Shown: positions 1 to 11,734 of the stretch, piece after piece | How positions within the stretch are numbered: position 1 is the first letter of the stretch | How the letters are laid out: the number at the start of each line of letters is the position of its first letter | Assembly (NCBI RefSeq): GCF_030463565.1 | Contig: NC_134649.1 | Location: forward strand, 34,311,044 to 34,375,043 | Length of the DNA stretch: 64,000 bases | Direction of reading: 5' to 3' | Source: Pelecanus crispus | Lineage: Eukaryota; Chordata; Aves; Pelecaniformes; Pelecanidae | Program-made: the position numbers and the translations under genes | Notes under the pieces: generated by a model | What the model saw: the letters and a program-made list of their open reading frames with translations, nothing else | What the model was told of the DNA's origin: nothing | Database searches by the model: none

Positions 1-109
1 AAGAACGGAGATCGTAAAGCTTCACCATTTCAGAATTGACTCCAGCAGCAAAAATCAACCCTTCTGGGTCAAAAGAACACACAGGCTTCCCTTGGAGATG
101 CATCAAACC
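1..109 (-). CDS. WDR82: WDR82 coding exon 5 (cut by the window edge)
   Basis: Begins after acceptor TTCTAG|GGTTTG at 109 and is open to base 1. It encodes residues 143-178 ([18 protein letters not shown] ... VKLYDLRS) plus one base. No donor is reached, so the exon continues to the left of the window. Confidence 0.95.
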
Positions 110-3100
110 CTAGAAAATAGAAGTAGTCCGAATTATTTTGTGACACTGATGCTCACATTTCTACCACCACCCTTTGAGCCCACTGTGAGCAGGACAGCAG
201 CCTATGGGTGGAACAACTGAATTTCAACTGTAAATATTGAGGTTTTACAGAGGTTCAGAACTCAGCTTCTTAAAAGCAACTCTTGACTACTTCAGGTCGT
301 CATACGGAGCTTCCAGTTTGCTCCAATGACAAAATTTACATCAGAACAAATCAAGGCCTGATTAGAGCTGTCATCCACTCAAAAAGTACCCAGAGAAGGG
401 AAGATGATGTGGCTGTACTAATAACCACACCAGACAGTGCCACAAAACACTGCTGCTGGGATTGACAGCAACGCTCTACCATTACACTTGCAAAGGAGGG
501 GGAAAAAAAGTATTCTGAAAGCAAGTAGAAACAGCTCCAGTGAACACCACCGCTGAACTTTCCATGCTTGTTTAATGAAAACTCATACCTTCTGGAAGCC
601 AATCAACCTTACATATTAAAATTGACAGATTACTATCAGTGCTTATTTTTAATGTTAACTTTTCCTTAACTCACACAGTAGAAAAGACTTGAGAAAATTT
701 GGTAAAAGGGAACAAGATGTGTAATTTTCTGTACCCTGACTGGCAGGTCTGTGCGTGTTAGCTAAATGTCTTTATGTAACTGTATGCACATAAATAAAAA
801 CACATCTTCGATTAAATCAACAATACATTGAAGAAGTTTCTGCATTTCTGAAATACCATTCTTCTCTAGAGAAGTCTAGAGACTTCACTACTTCTCTCTT
901 CTTTCCAATTTAGGTCAGTTTCCCCTGTGATCTCTGAAGGCTAGGCTAGCTAATACTCAGTGCCCTCACCAAGTGGGACATCTCTGGTTCCCCAGTAATA
1001 TTTCTAGGCACTACGGCTGCCATCTCACGGGCAAATTGAAAATTACAAGTAACATTTCCTCGACCTGTTTCCCAAACTTTGCTGGATGCAGCTTCCAGTT
1101 ACAAGTCCTAGTTTTACCATTCTTACAACTTGAGGCATTAGCATAAATCACAGAACTGCTACTGAATTTACAACCCTATCTCATCTGTAGCAACTCTGAG
1201 ATTGAGATTCATCTCAAGGGAAACTTACACACTGGCATTAAAGGCATACTCCCAGAGAAAGGCAAAATTAAGATTTCTTGTCAGAAAAAGCTTGGGTTTA
1301 AGACAGATGAAACCATTCTGTAAGAAATGTAACCTTTTCTTTTGCATTTACAGTTACATCATCTGAAATAAGTAAATAGCCCCCTCTCATAAGCAAAATG
1401 GTCCCAGTGAGATGGGAAAATATGTGAGCACAACACTACGTGTCCAGATAAAGGGACAAAACAGCTCATCACCAGTAACAGGTGGAGATTCTGCTCCTGG
1501 TCTTTCATTCCTGCCCCTGCTGCCAGCTCTGGTACTCTTCTCAGCCCACGCAAGCCCGCTTCCACTAAAAAAAGTAAACTATTCCAGCAAAATAAATAAA
1601 TAAAAACAAATAGGGTTTTGCCTTGCTAGAAAGTTAAATCTGCTCACAAACAGGTCTGATGAACAACAAAGGTGATGCAAGGAAGGGGTAGACCATATGG
1701 CTGCTGTGTTACTTTAGATCATTAGTTTCTTCATCAAATTTAATTGCATCAAGGCATCAATTTTAAACACAAACACACTATAAACACTCAGATAAAATGC
1801 ATCTCCCATTGCCCCTTCTGCTGCCATTACCAACCCAGGAGAGATGCCAGTTAAGAGAGAACATTCTCTGCATGGGGTAGCAGCCTGATGAACAAGCTGA
1901 TGACACCCAGCTCTTCTCTTGTTTCATCAGCTGTGGGTGTTATTTCTTGCTCTTCCCAGCGCCTCTCCAGCAGAGACATAGGTGAAAACAAGTGGTGTTA
2001 CACAATGCGACATACATATTTCACAGAGACTTGTGATCAAGGCTCCTTCAGCATTCCAGGAAGGTGTCAACACCGCACATATTTCTGGAGGTATTTTTGG
2101 TTTGTAACAAGCACGCATCCATTTTTTATCCTTCTAATTGAAAATGCAAACACACCACACACATGAATTTGATATCCTACCTGGCAATTTGGAGAGCGGA
2201 GATCCCAAAGTCGAATAGTTTTATCCAGGGATCCAGAAATAAAAGTGTCATCCACTGGAGACATTGAAAGAGCAACCACTCTGCAACACAGAAGACCACA
2301 TGCATCATACACACGCAAAAGAAGTGTGTCCTACCCCAACAGTTGTGTACAAGCTCATGATTGCCATGAACAGTTCTACAAAGCCAAAACCAGAGCAAAT
2401 TGAGTATAACATAACTCAAGCTCATTACAATCATTATTTCAGTTTCTCCTGTACTGTCCCCAAAGCCACATCTTACCTTTTTGTATGCCCTGGGAAATAC
2501 CGGATGTATTTGTTGTCATGCAGGGAGAGGTATCGGATTGTATCTGAAACCATAAACAAACCATAAGCTTTATTATACCATAAACCCGATGTTATCTAAA
2601 AGCAGTCACACAGTAAACTTGCTCCCCACAGCAACAGCAACCCTGCCCCAGTGAGTAAGTCTGGTCATCTGATTTCAGCTCAGACTTTGAAACACAATCA
2701 AGTTAGAAATAGGCATAACGCAACTTGGTTTCCAAGGCAGAACTGGAAATCAAGCACCAGGAAAGTCACTTCCCACAGTCTGAAGTTGTATTACATCTTA
2801 AAGACAAACTGTCATATAATTTATGCAAGTTAATTTCAAAGTTGCTAAAATTTAAGTATCAGTAGGTTTTATTCCATCATTCTCACAGAATTGAGAGCAT
2901 CAAATCCACAAAGTTGATACTACCACTTTTTTTTTTGCTATACAGAATGAATCTTGCCATCTCACCCATGTACACATCCAGCAAATAAGTCTCAAACTAA
3001 ACAGTAAGCATAGGAAATGTGTGAATTCTAGCATTTAGCCACAGAGGAGATAAAAATATGAACTTCAAAGCCAGGACAAGACCATTAATAAGTAGCAAAT

Positions 3101-6100
3101 CTCTCTTTTTTTAATCTGTCAATCAACAGCTTCACACATTCTCTGCACTATGAGCAGTTAAGCTTTGAGAAAAGGACAGAGTAATAATGTAAAGCTTAGT
3201 CTACTTAAAGCAATCTTAAAAATACATTGAATAAATCAGAGTGTCACTACAACATTTCTCAAGTGGTAATTTTATTGTGAATATAAACAACATACCAAGA
3301 GTAGCCCAGAATTTTGGAAGATGCTGTTAAGACTTTCTCCCAAAATTAAAAGAAAACATTGTAAGAGGTAACAATTATTAAAGCGCAGAAGCCACTTTTT
3401 AATCTTTATGTGCAGATCCATCTGAGTGATGAAACGTGAAGAGCACAAGTTAAACCTCTGATATCTGAAAGCAGCATCAGCAAAATCTCTTCTCACACTA
3501 GTTAGAGGACACTAGTTTAAGCTATGGCTGGATGGAAGAGATCAGCATTATGCACCTGCACCATACAGTGCCAAGAGACTCCATACTACTGTTAACAAGT
3601 AGTCCTGCTAAGGCTCCAAAGATAAACTGAGGGAAAAGGACATTTTTTACTTTTGACTCAGAAGAACAAGAGCCAACAGGATGCAATATACACAGAGCAT
3701 TTTAACACTCATAAGGGCTCCTGTGTTCAGAGCTTTTTGAAAGGCTCATTCAGCAACATTTAGTTGCTGTGAAAAAGTGATCAAGTTACCATTTTTGCCT
3801 GAGGTTTCACATCAAGCTGAGATCAGAGTTCTAGACCACCCTCCAGATGAGAAAAGTAAAGCTGACTGATCAAGCTGGAAACACGATGCTGGTGACATAT
3901 CATTCTGAAAGGCCCCAAGTGACCTGAGGTGACTATCCAAAACATAAATCCCCAACACCAGTGTCACATCCCATCATGGCTAGAACTGGTGTGCTTCAAG
4001 CATGCTGTTAAAAGACACATCTCTAGTTTTTGGTGCAAGAATTGTCATTACCTGATTTCCAAAGTATCCATGCAGAATTTCATCTTCCTTTGCTAAAGAG
4101 GAAACATTGGGGAACTGTCATCCTTTGTGATCCTTTTTGTTGGCAGCGCTCTGTCCCAGGCAAGGCAGTGGCCTGTACAGTTATCTCCTGTACCGGGTGG
4201 TATCATAGACCCTCAAACTGTACAAACTACTACCTCAGCCTGGAATCAGGCAAGAGGAATTAAGTTCAGAGGTCTTGAGGAAATCTTCAGAAGTAAGTGG
4301 ATCAGTAGCAAGTCCAACACACAAAATGCTTGGAAGCAAGTGCCAGCCCTCCTATAACATGCTCCTGGGTTAATTTTCCCTCCCAATAACTGTGTTAACA
4401 GGTTAAATATAATGCACCTTGCCCAAGACTGCATGCATTAGGGACTACAGAGTATCTGGACCCCTATGGAACACACTGCTGTCTTTATTGGGATTACAGT
4501 TCGTAACAGCAACAAATACTTTCACGTTCTATCTTTTTCTTTTCTTCTAGTTAAGTATTTATCATAACACTACCCTGCAGGATGAAGACTCTTTTTAAGG
4601 TTTGGTTCCTCAAAGGCTTACCAGTGCTTATAAACAAAAACTCACAATTCAAAATGGCATTAAAATAGTTCATTAAATTGTTAATTGTTAATTACTTGTT
4701 AATTAAGTAACAGCCAGATAGAAATGTGACATAACAAAGTAATAACTTAATAAATAAAAAAATATGTAGGCTGTGAAACAGACTAAAAAGGCAAGTGCTT
4801 CCCATCACACTTTTAATCCTTTTACACCATTAAATCCAATTCCATTGGAAACGTCCTTGTTCCTCTAGTTTCAGGCCCAGCTTGTTCTAGTTTAACCCGA
4901 CTTCCTAACTCTTAACTTCCATCTGCTCTAAATTCACACTTTTAAATTCCTTAAGTAACCTAGCACACACACCACAAGGCACCAGTATCTCTACTGTCAA
5001 GCTTCATCTCTGCAAAGGAAAAACCAAACCAAAACCACTATTCCAGAAATTATTATATGAGTTTACAAATACAATGTTAAAGCCCATTTATAAAGTGCTG
5101 TGCTAAGAGACTTGTTCACTGAAAAACTCTCAGACACTGACTACAACAAAGAAAATTGAGACAAAATCTGAAATTAACACTAGCAGTTTCCAACCTTAGG
5201 AAGTATTGCCTGATAGAAGAATTAATGTACCTATCTTTGCCAGTTCTTAAATTTGAATTTTAAATTAAACACAAATACATTAATAGAGAGCCTGTCACGA
5301 AGCTCTAGAAGCCCTTCAATGTCACCGATTTACAGAGTGGAGCTATCACAGACACTGACTGTGGCAAAATGGCATGAAAATGGGTTTTTGTCTATTACAT
5401 GGAAAAAACAGATTAAGAGAAGCAAAGCTAGTCTCAGAAGAGCTCTGTGATGTCCTCCAGGCTTGGCTAGTGATCTGCTGAGTTACCTGAACTTCCTGCC
5501 CTCCCTGCTGCTGAGAATGGAAAAATATTCCCTTCCTTGGCAGTTGACTTGTGTATCAGAGCTACGGCCCACCTTCTGGCCACACGCTCCTTCTACCTCT
5601 TTTCACACATAAGAAATTAAGGCATGGAGGCTGGTGGCACTGGTATCAAACAGCAAAGCGAACAGCAGAATCGAGAACTGAACTGTTATCGCACTAACAA
5701 TGTTTAATCCTTTAGTTATTGCAGCAACGAACGAAACTCAAGTCAACATGCTCAAGGGAATATCACCGAGTTGTGCATTAAAGTTGAACATTAATTCCTG
5801 TGTCTCTGACAGCATGTGTATCACTGAAAAGTTGCTCTAATTTTTTCCCAGCTCTTTAGAGCTATTTATCCAGGCATGTAGTTTTAAGTGTAAGGAGAAT
5901 AAATGTGCTCAACTCCAGTGGATCACTTACCATCTATTTTGTTGGAGCTGTACACAACAGTGTTGGCAGCATGTGTGTATCTGATGAGGTCCACTCCATA
6001 CTTCTTACTGTACAGTGTTCTCTTTGGTCTGACAGAAGGAAGCAGAAATAATTGCACTCACTGCAACAAAAAACTCAAACCAAAACTCACCACATTAACA

Positions 6101-9100
6101 AGGCCTATTTTCATTGAGATATTACAAGATTGTTTCAAGTAGTCAGATGTTTGTATACAAAGAAAGAAAGCATTTGTTATTTGATTTTCAAACAAGTACC
6201 TTGGTGCCTTCTCTAAGACCATCCCTAGGCTAGAGGAGCTCCCTGTAACACCTGCAAAACACACTTACTTGTCTCCTCCAAAAATTCTTTTTCCCATGAT
6301 GTCTACTGTAAAAAGACTATGAGGGGCTAGCATAATAAGCCCTTAATGTCAAGCAGCACTGCCTCATCATTCCCTTGCCCATTCAAATCTCTAATTCATC
6401 TGCTGCTTATTTTAGGTTGAGAATAATTTGTCTTTTTGTTGTATGTTACTTCAAAACCTAGAACAGGGTTTCTCATTCAGAATAGGGCTTCTTGGTATTA
6501 ACACAAATATCTATATATACCAGTAGTCTAAAAAAGCAATGGTAACACAGGGACTCTCAAACTACTGGAGAAGTATATATCCAATCTTAACTAAGGCTTG
6601 AAATTCAAATGTAGCATTTCACAACAGAATTAAAGACATTCTAGTGAAAGTGACGACAGCATAAAGAACTGGATTTTTAGGGGTCTGGTAAGCAAGTAAA
6701 GTACTGCAGTACTAGAAATTTAAACTGCAAAGTAAACAGACGTAGCTGCTTAAGAAGTGTATCTTGCAGCAGCAGCACCTGTTTAAGCAGTGCAAGGTCT
6801 CCACCACACTCCTTCCCCTTTCTTCCTCAACTGAGGTAGCACAGTGGTTTCAAAGCTGGGCAGTCAACCAACAGGGGTACTGATCAACATCAGAAATAAT
6901 ACAGTCTCTTCCGGGAGTTATTTTTAATCCAGAAATTCATAACTTTGGTTATTACAAAGACCCACAAAATATTTTACCAACACAAACCAAGGGCGACAGC
7001 ATGGGAATGGAAACAAACGCCAGGAGCAGTTTAAACCAATACTGCTGCCAAAAGAAAAGTTTATCAGACTACACCCTCAGACAAGGTATTTCTAAAATGC
7101 TCAACTTTTTCCTTGTTTTCATTAGTCTCAAACTGACACACCCAAACAAGAGCATGAGTTGGAGACTTTTCATATCAGAACAAAAATAGACATCCATTCT
7201 TAAAGATTAATTCTCAAACAGCAGAAGCCATAGGGCTTTGACTTCAAACAAACTTACTGGGGACAAGCTTCCATTAACTGAAAGCCAATACGTCACATGT
7301 AACTAAAATCCATATACCACCTGTACCATATAGACCAAATCTCAACAGATTCTTCCTCAGTTCCTCCAGTAGACTTTTACATCAATTTTTCAGATGCAAA
7401 CATGCTACAAATTGAAAACAGCACATATAAATATGTGCTTTAAAATATCAAATGTAAATTTAGACACCAAAATTCTGTAACATTATGTCTGATATACTTC
7501 CCCATGCTGCACTCTGTAGTTACCTCAGCTACACTGTTGACCAAATTGGGAAAAAAACCAACACACCATCAAAAACCAAAAAAACACAAAACATACTGAG
7601 ACTCTCACGCCTAGTCTGGCTCTTCCTTGTCTATGAAAAGTTTAAAGCTTAGAAGTTCTATTCAGAACAAAAGAATATATACCAAAGAATACACAGAGAC
7701 AATAAAGATCAACAGATGGACAAAAGCACATTTACCAAAAAGAAGGAAAGAAAGTACTTCTGTGTTTTAAGAAAGGTGAAGTTTTCATGTAAGCTGATAC
7801 AAGCAGAAGCATGTCACTTCACACAAGACCAACCACCTGTTCCCAATCGACTATTTAAAAACACAAACAAGAAAATGAAGTTTTACATATTTTTTAAACA
7901 AACCACAATCACTAAACATAATTCCAAGTTTAAGGTTAATCTATCCAGGCCACTTGCAAATCAAGAAATACTGCCAAAGAAAAATGCTTTACAAGATCAC
8001 AGTCAAATCTGCTATAAAGATGAAACAAAACAAGGCAAGGTTTGTAAAAATACCTATACCTTGGTTTGGATCGCTACTACTGCAGGTAAAACCATCATCC
8101 AAAACCAGCCTCACTGATACATCTAGTAAACACCATAGCTAAGCAGGAGTCCAGATCCATCACCTCTTTATTTGTATAAATAATACACAATTGATATATA
8201 TGAAACACAAACTAAACCTTTGCTAGACCACCATTATATCACACCAGGGTTACAGAACTGCTCATTAACAGGAAAAAAAAATCCCTGAATTTTGCCACTT
8301 TGACATGGGGAAAAGTTTTAACATTCAGGCCATTTGATGAAGCAGAGTATCTTATACTGAAACCCAGCAAGCAGGATGTTTCCTCCTGGCCATTATATTC
8401 ATTAGCAATGACATATACAAGAAGGTGAAAGTTCCAGGCCCTTGAAATGGTGGTTTAAGAAAAAGAAAAAAAACTATAGGCCTAAAACTGCCAAATTCCA
8501 CCATGTCACAACAACAATCATTCACAGATTTGATTTTTCATCTCCACGTGAATCTCCAGTGACAAAGTAACTCACAGCTAAAACTTCCCAGGCAAGAGAA
8601 GAAGTGTGTCCTGCATCCCTAGGTACCTCTAAAAATCAGTTACACTTTTAAGTCAATTGATAGTACATGAGAAACTTTCAAATTAATTTTACAACCACTA
8701 GAGAAAGGCATCCCGAAACAGGGGTTACCTTGATGAAATGACTCTCATTGCCCTGTAGCACTGCAGCAGACAACCATCGATCTTCTACATTTAAGTTAAT
8801 TAAAGCAAACCCTCTGACTGTAAAGCATACATCAGGACTAGATGGAGATAGGGATGAAAGGACCAAATGCCTCCCAACCCATCCAACTATTCTTTACAAG
8901 TTTGAAAGAGGAAGAACAATCAATACCATCTGCATTAACATCACTCAGCCCTTCTATTATTGTATATAATTAGGATCTAGAATACAATCTATGGCAGACA
9001 CCATACGTATAAAGTTACCTATTCTTACATAGATAAAAATTAAATAATTTCAAAATAAGACTTCACTCTATCAGATGGGGAACACCAACAACTTTAAGAT

Positions 9101-10862
9101 GTAAAGCAGGCAAACTAAATAAAAGTGTAAAATAACACATAATAAGTGGTCTGCAAAAATTAAGAGAATATGCAGGATGCAATCTTTCAAACACAGGAAG
9201 TATGATGTCTTGGTCTGCTTGAAAAAGCAGGAGGATTAGGAATACCTGGTTTAATAGAAAATATACGCAACACTGACACATCTACCTCCTGGTACTCCCA
9301 AGCCATTTCTTTTTCATTCCAGCATTACTCTGTCCTTTTTATTCTCTCTCCTACAATACACACGCTCTTTTTTCTTTCACTTTCTATATGTATGTGATGC
9401 TCTCTAGTCTTGACTTAAAAAAAAACCCAACAAAACGCCTCAGAATTACATCTCTACACCAAGAAGCACATGAAAAAGGAACTTAAAGCAGCCAAATGCA
9501 TACTTCTACCAACTAAGAAAGATTTTAATGGAATAATGACATCATTTGGCTCAATTTGTTCCAACTCTCATGGAATACAAATGCCTTTTGTGTACGTTCC
9601 AAGACATCAACTGCAAGTGTTACTGGTGGTCTTATTTGCACATTTTTATCCTCTGAACAAGAGCACCATATCTCAAGTACTGTTCAAATTTCTGGGGTTT
9701 TATCCATAAAACAGGACAAGCATCGTGTGATCAATGAAAGAAGATAAACTGCACAACTCTGTTCAGTGAGAAACACACACACCTTAATTCATTAATCTGA
9801 AGTAACAGAAATCAATAAACACTTTGACTGATTAAATATAAATTAAGACAACGTCTGAAGACACATGTAAATCACACATGTATTTTAACTGTGCTTTACA
9901 GAGAAAAATGCAACTAGAGAAAAGGATTTAAAGTACAGAGGACCACCTTTATCTGCAATGTTCCCAGACACCGCTTGGGAACTAGGTCTTAACACGATCA
10001 AGTTTTTAGAAGTTACAGTAAACACACACCACACCACCCTCACCTTTCAGCTTAAAATATTTATCCAAGAAGCTACACTCAAATTAGGTTGTTTAAGGTG
10101 GCACATCTGTACACTGCTCACAGCAATTGCTTCTATTTTAACTAGCGAGACTTAAGCCCAGAGAAGCCCGAGAAGTCAGTTTGTATATTTGTAACAATCC
10201 CGAGGCCTGGAAACGTGACCAGACTCAAGCCCTTAAGCTTAACAACTATTTAGTTCTCACAGCATTTAACTCTCTCACACTTGGGAAATTACCATCGCTG
10301 GCTCCAGCCTACCAGACATAACAAGCACATACATCCATAGTGCAGACAAAACCATGCTGCTCCCATCTCTGCACCCCACTTTAACCGTTTATAATCACAC
10401 ACACACACACCCCCGCGTCAGACATCGTTGCAGTTTCACTTACAACCCTACACTAAAAAAACAACAAAAGAAAAGCTAAAGCTTACCACCCTGCGGACAG
10501 ACCTGCCACCTCCTCAGCGCAGTCGCACCGGCGCGGAGACAGGCACAGCTTCTCTCCGAACGCCGCAACGGGCAGCAGCCAAACCGGCGCCCCTCACAGC
10601 CCCACCCTGCCCCAGAAAGTCCCCCAGCCCCTCCCGAAGGCAGGCACCCTCCTCCCCCGGCCCGGCGGAGGAGCGGGCCAGGCCGGGTCCCCGCCACTCA
10701 CTTGCCCTCCTGGCAGTCGTAGAGAACGATGGAGTCGTCGTCGCTGCTGGAGATGACGGTCTCGCCGTTGGGGCTGAAGTCGAAGCAGTTGATCTTGTCC
10801 GAGTTCTCGCGGAAGACCTTGGCCACGCGGAAGCTCCGCAGCACGTTGTCCGTCAGCTTCAT
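1..10862 (-). CDS. WDR82: WDR82, WD repeat protein (5' part; five coding exons, 3' part off left edge)
   Basis: WDR82 is a nuclear WD40 beta-propeller protein. It tethers SETD1A/B H3K4 methyltransferase complexes to RNA polymerase II phosphorylated on CTD Ser5, and it is also a subunit of the PTW/PP1 phosphatase complex (family knowledge). Joining minus-strand segments 10862-10702, 6028-5931, 2543-2477, 2280-2181 and 109-1 gives 535 nt, residues 1-178 of a protein usually 313 residues long. The protein opens [17 protein letters not shown], contains a WD dipeptide at 134-135 (IRLWDLRSP) and a second propeller strand ending LYDLRS at 173-178. Every junction has GT/AG ends and keeps frame (phases 2, 1, 2, 0). 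The match to human WDR82 as I remember it is nearly complete, with Asn6 where I recall Ser. The remaining WD repeats lie beyond position 1. Transcription starts in the CpG island near 11.1 kb. Confidence 0.97.
110..2180 (-). other. WDR82: WDR82 intron 4
   Basis: 2.07 kb, moderately AT-rich, with canonical GT/AG ends. I see no exon, hairpin or clear transposon in it. Open frames here are short and do not resemble proteins. Confidence 0.85.
2181..2280 (-). CDS. WDR82: WDR82 coding exon 4
   Basis: 100 bp, residues 109-142, ending in phase 0. The acceptor is GTTGCAG|AGTGG and the donor is TGCCAG|GTAGGA. The peptide is [17 protein letters not shown] followed by [16 protein letters not shown], a classic WD-repeat C-D strand ending in Trp-Asp. 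Confidence 0.97.
2477..2543 (-). CDS. WDR82: WDR82 coding exon 3
   Basis: 67 bp, residues 87-109. The acceptor is TTTCAG|ATACAATC and the donor is AAAAAG|GTAAGA. The peptide includes [16 protein letters not shown], with the GH dipeptide that marks the start of a WD repeat. The following intron 3 is only 196 bp (2281-2476). Confidence 0.97.
2544..5930 (-). other. WDR82: WDR82 intron 2 (let-7g host intron)
   Basis: 3.39 kb. It carries the let-7g hairpin at 4158-4241 in sense orientation to WDR82. It also has an AT-rich stretch at about 4670-4770 with repeated TTAATT motifs. No other gene or mobile element is recognisable. Confidence 0.9.
4158..4241 (-). ncRNA. MIRLET7G: let-7g microRNA precursor
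   Basis: The minus strand reads through an 84-nt hairpin that I can align base for base with the human let-7g precursor as remembered, with a difference only at the last base. Mature let-7g-5p lies at 4216-4237 (seed GAGGTAG). The 3p strand lies at 4160-4180 and pairs with it. The loop region contains GGGTCTATGATACCACCC. It sits in intron 2 of WDR82 on the same strand, so it is presumably cut from the WDR82 pre-mRNA by Drosha. The same intronic location is known in mammals. let-7 microRNAs repress LIN28, RAS, HMGA2 and other proliferation genes, and LIN28 blocks their maturation. Identification is essentially certain; expression is inferred. Confidence 0.98.
5931..6028 (-). CDS. WDR82: WDR82 coding exon 2
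   Basis: 98 bp, residues 54-87. The acceptor is CTGTCAG|ACCAAAG and the donor is GATG|GTAAGT. The peptide begins [17 protein letters not shown] and ends NKID. It is framed by intron 1 (4.7 kb) and intron 2 (3.4 kb, which hosts let-7g). Confidence 0.97.
6029..10701 (-). other. WDR82: WDR82 intron 1
   Basis: 4.67 kb and AT-rich (visibly richer in A and T than anything right of 11 kb). It has GT/AG ends next to exons 1 and 2. It contains short A- and T-runs and a (CA)8 microsatellite at 10396-10411. I see no additional exon, microRNA or well-preserved transposon. Confidence 0.85.
10396..10411. repeat. (CA)8 microsatellite
   Basis: Eight CA dinucleotides followed by CCCC, in WDR82 intron 1 just before the CpG island. 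Confidence 0.9.
10702..10862 (-). CDS. WDR82: WDR82 coding exon 1
   Basis: Encodes residues 1-53 plus two bases of codon 54. The ATG is the complement of CAT at 10860-10862. It is chosen because the protein matches the family N-terminus exactly from this Met. The donor is GGCAA|GTGAGT (intron begins at 10701). The exon is GC-rich and lies inside the CpG island. Confidence 0.97.
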
Positions 10863-11044
10863 CCCGCCGCCGGGCCGGGCCGCGTCGAGGGCGGCGGCGG
10901 CGCTGAGGGGAGCCGGGCGGGGCTCCGGGCGGCGGCGGGAGCGGACGGGCAGAACCTCGCGGGACGACGGGGATCGGCAGAGGGCGGAGAGGGGCGGCGG
11001 GCCGGGGCGGGCGGCACCCTCTGGCTCGGCTCGGCTCGGCCCGC

Positions 11045-11089
11045 TCAGGCCGCGGAGAGGCGGCTCCTCCTCATTGTGTCCGCCATCTT
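11045..11089 (-). promoter_or_regulatory. YY1-like element and 13-codon upstream ORF in the WDR82 leader
   Basis: On the minus strand AAGATGGCGG (11080-11089) matches the YY1 core element, which typically sits just downstream of CpG-island start sites. Its ATG (first base 11086) opens a frame [13 protein letters not shown] that stops at 11045-11047, 182 bases before the WDR82 start codon. If transcripts begin to the right of 11,089 this would be a translated upstream ORF. Whether they do is not known from the sequence. Confidence 0.5.
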
Positions 11090-11716
11090 GCTGCTCCGGG
11101 AACGGCGGGGGGGGGCGGCGCGCGGGGCACGCTGGGAAGGCGGGGGGGGTGCGCTCGGCCGCTGAGGGGCGTTGGGGGAGCTCGGCGGAGGGGGCGGGGC
11201 GTGCGCGCGGCCTGCCGGGATTGGGGAGGGCGCAGCGGAGCCGGCGGCCCGGGCCTGGCGGCCATGTTGAGTGTGGCAGGAAGGCCTGACCTCCCCCGGC
11301 CCGGGGCGGCTGTCAGCGTCCCCGCCCCTCGCGGGGCCCGAGGTGGGAAGGGGCGATCGAGGGCAGGGCCGGGCGGCTGCGGACAGGGCCTGGGCCGTCA
11401 CTACCCGCCCCACCGTGCCTCACGGGGTGCAGGGAATTCGGGTTGAGGGCGTGGCGTCATCCCGTAAAGCGGGCAATGGCTTCGTGCTGCTGGCGGCGGG
11501 GGGAGGGGGGTGTCATTTCCGGTGCCGGGCAGGGCCGGAACCGCCTCGCGCCGCGCGGGGGGCGTGCGGTGAAACCCCGCTCCCGCCGCCGGGCCTGCGT
11601 GCGCCGGCCGCGTCCGGGGAGCCCCGGGCGAGCTTTGCGCTGCGCCTAATATGCCCGACACGGAACTTAACGTATTTTTCCGCGCGTCCTGTGGTAACTA
11701 GCGAGAAAGCAGGATT

Positions 11717-11734
11717 GGGGGGGGGGGGGGGGGG
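11717..11734. repeat. G18 homopolymer
   Basis: Eighteen consecutive G at the right shoulder of the WDR82 CpG island. Such runs form quadruplexes and are prone to length change and assembly error. Confidence 0.9.

Larger units (their letters stand above)
10480..11690. promoter_or_regulatory. WDR82: CpG island promoter of WDR82
   Basis: There is an abrupt change from AT-rich intron sequence to dense CpG, GGGCGG and CCGCCC boxes. The island spans coding exon 1, the 5' untranslated region (10863 to about 11,100) and the upstream flank. No TATA box is visible, as usual for a housekeeping CpG-island promoter. A second YY1-like CCATGTT sequence at about 11,261-11,270 and continued CpG density to about 11.7 kb leave room for divergent (plus-strand) initiation, which I cannot demonstrate. 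The exact start site cannot be fixed from sequence alone. Confidence 0.8.
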
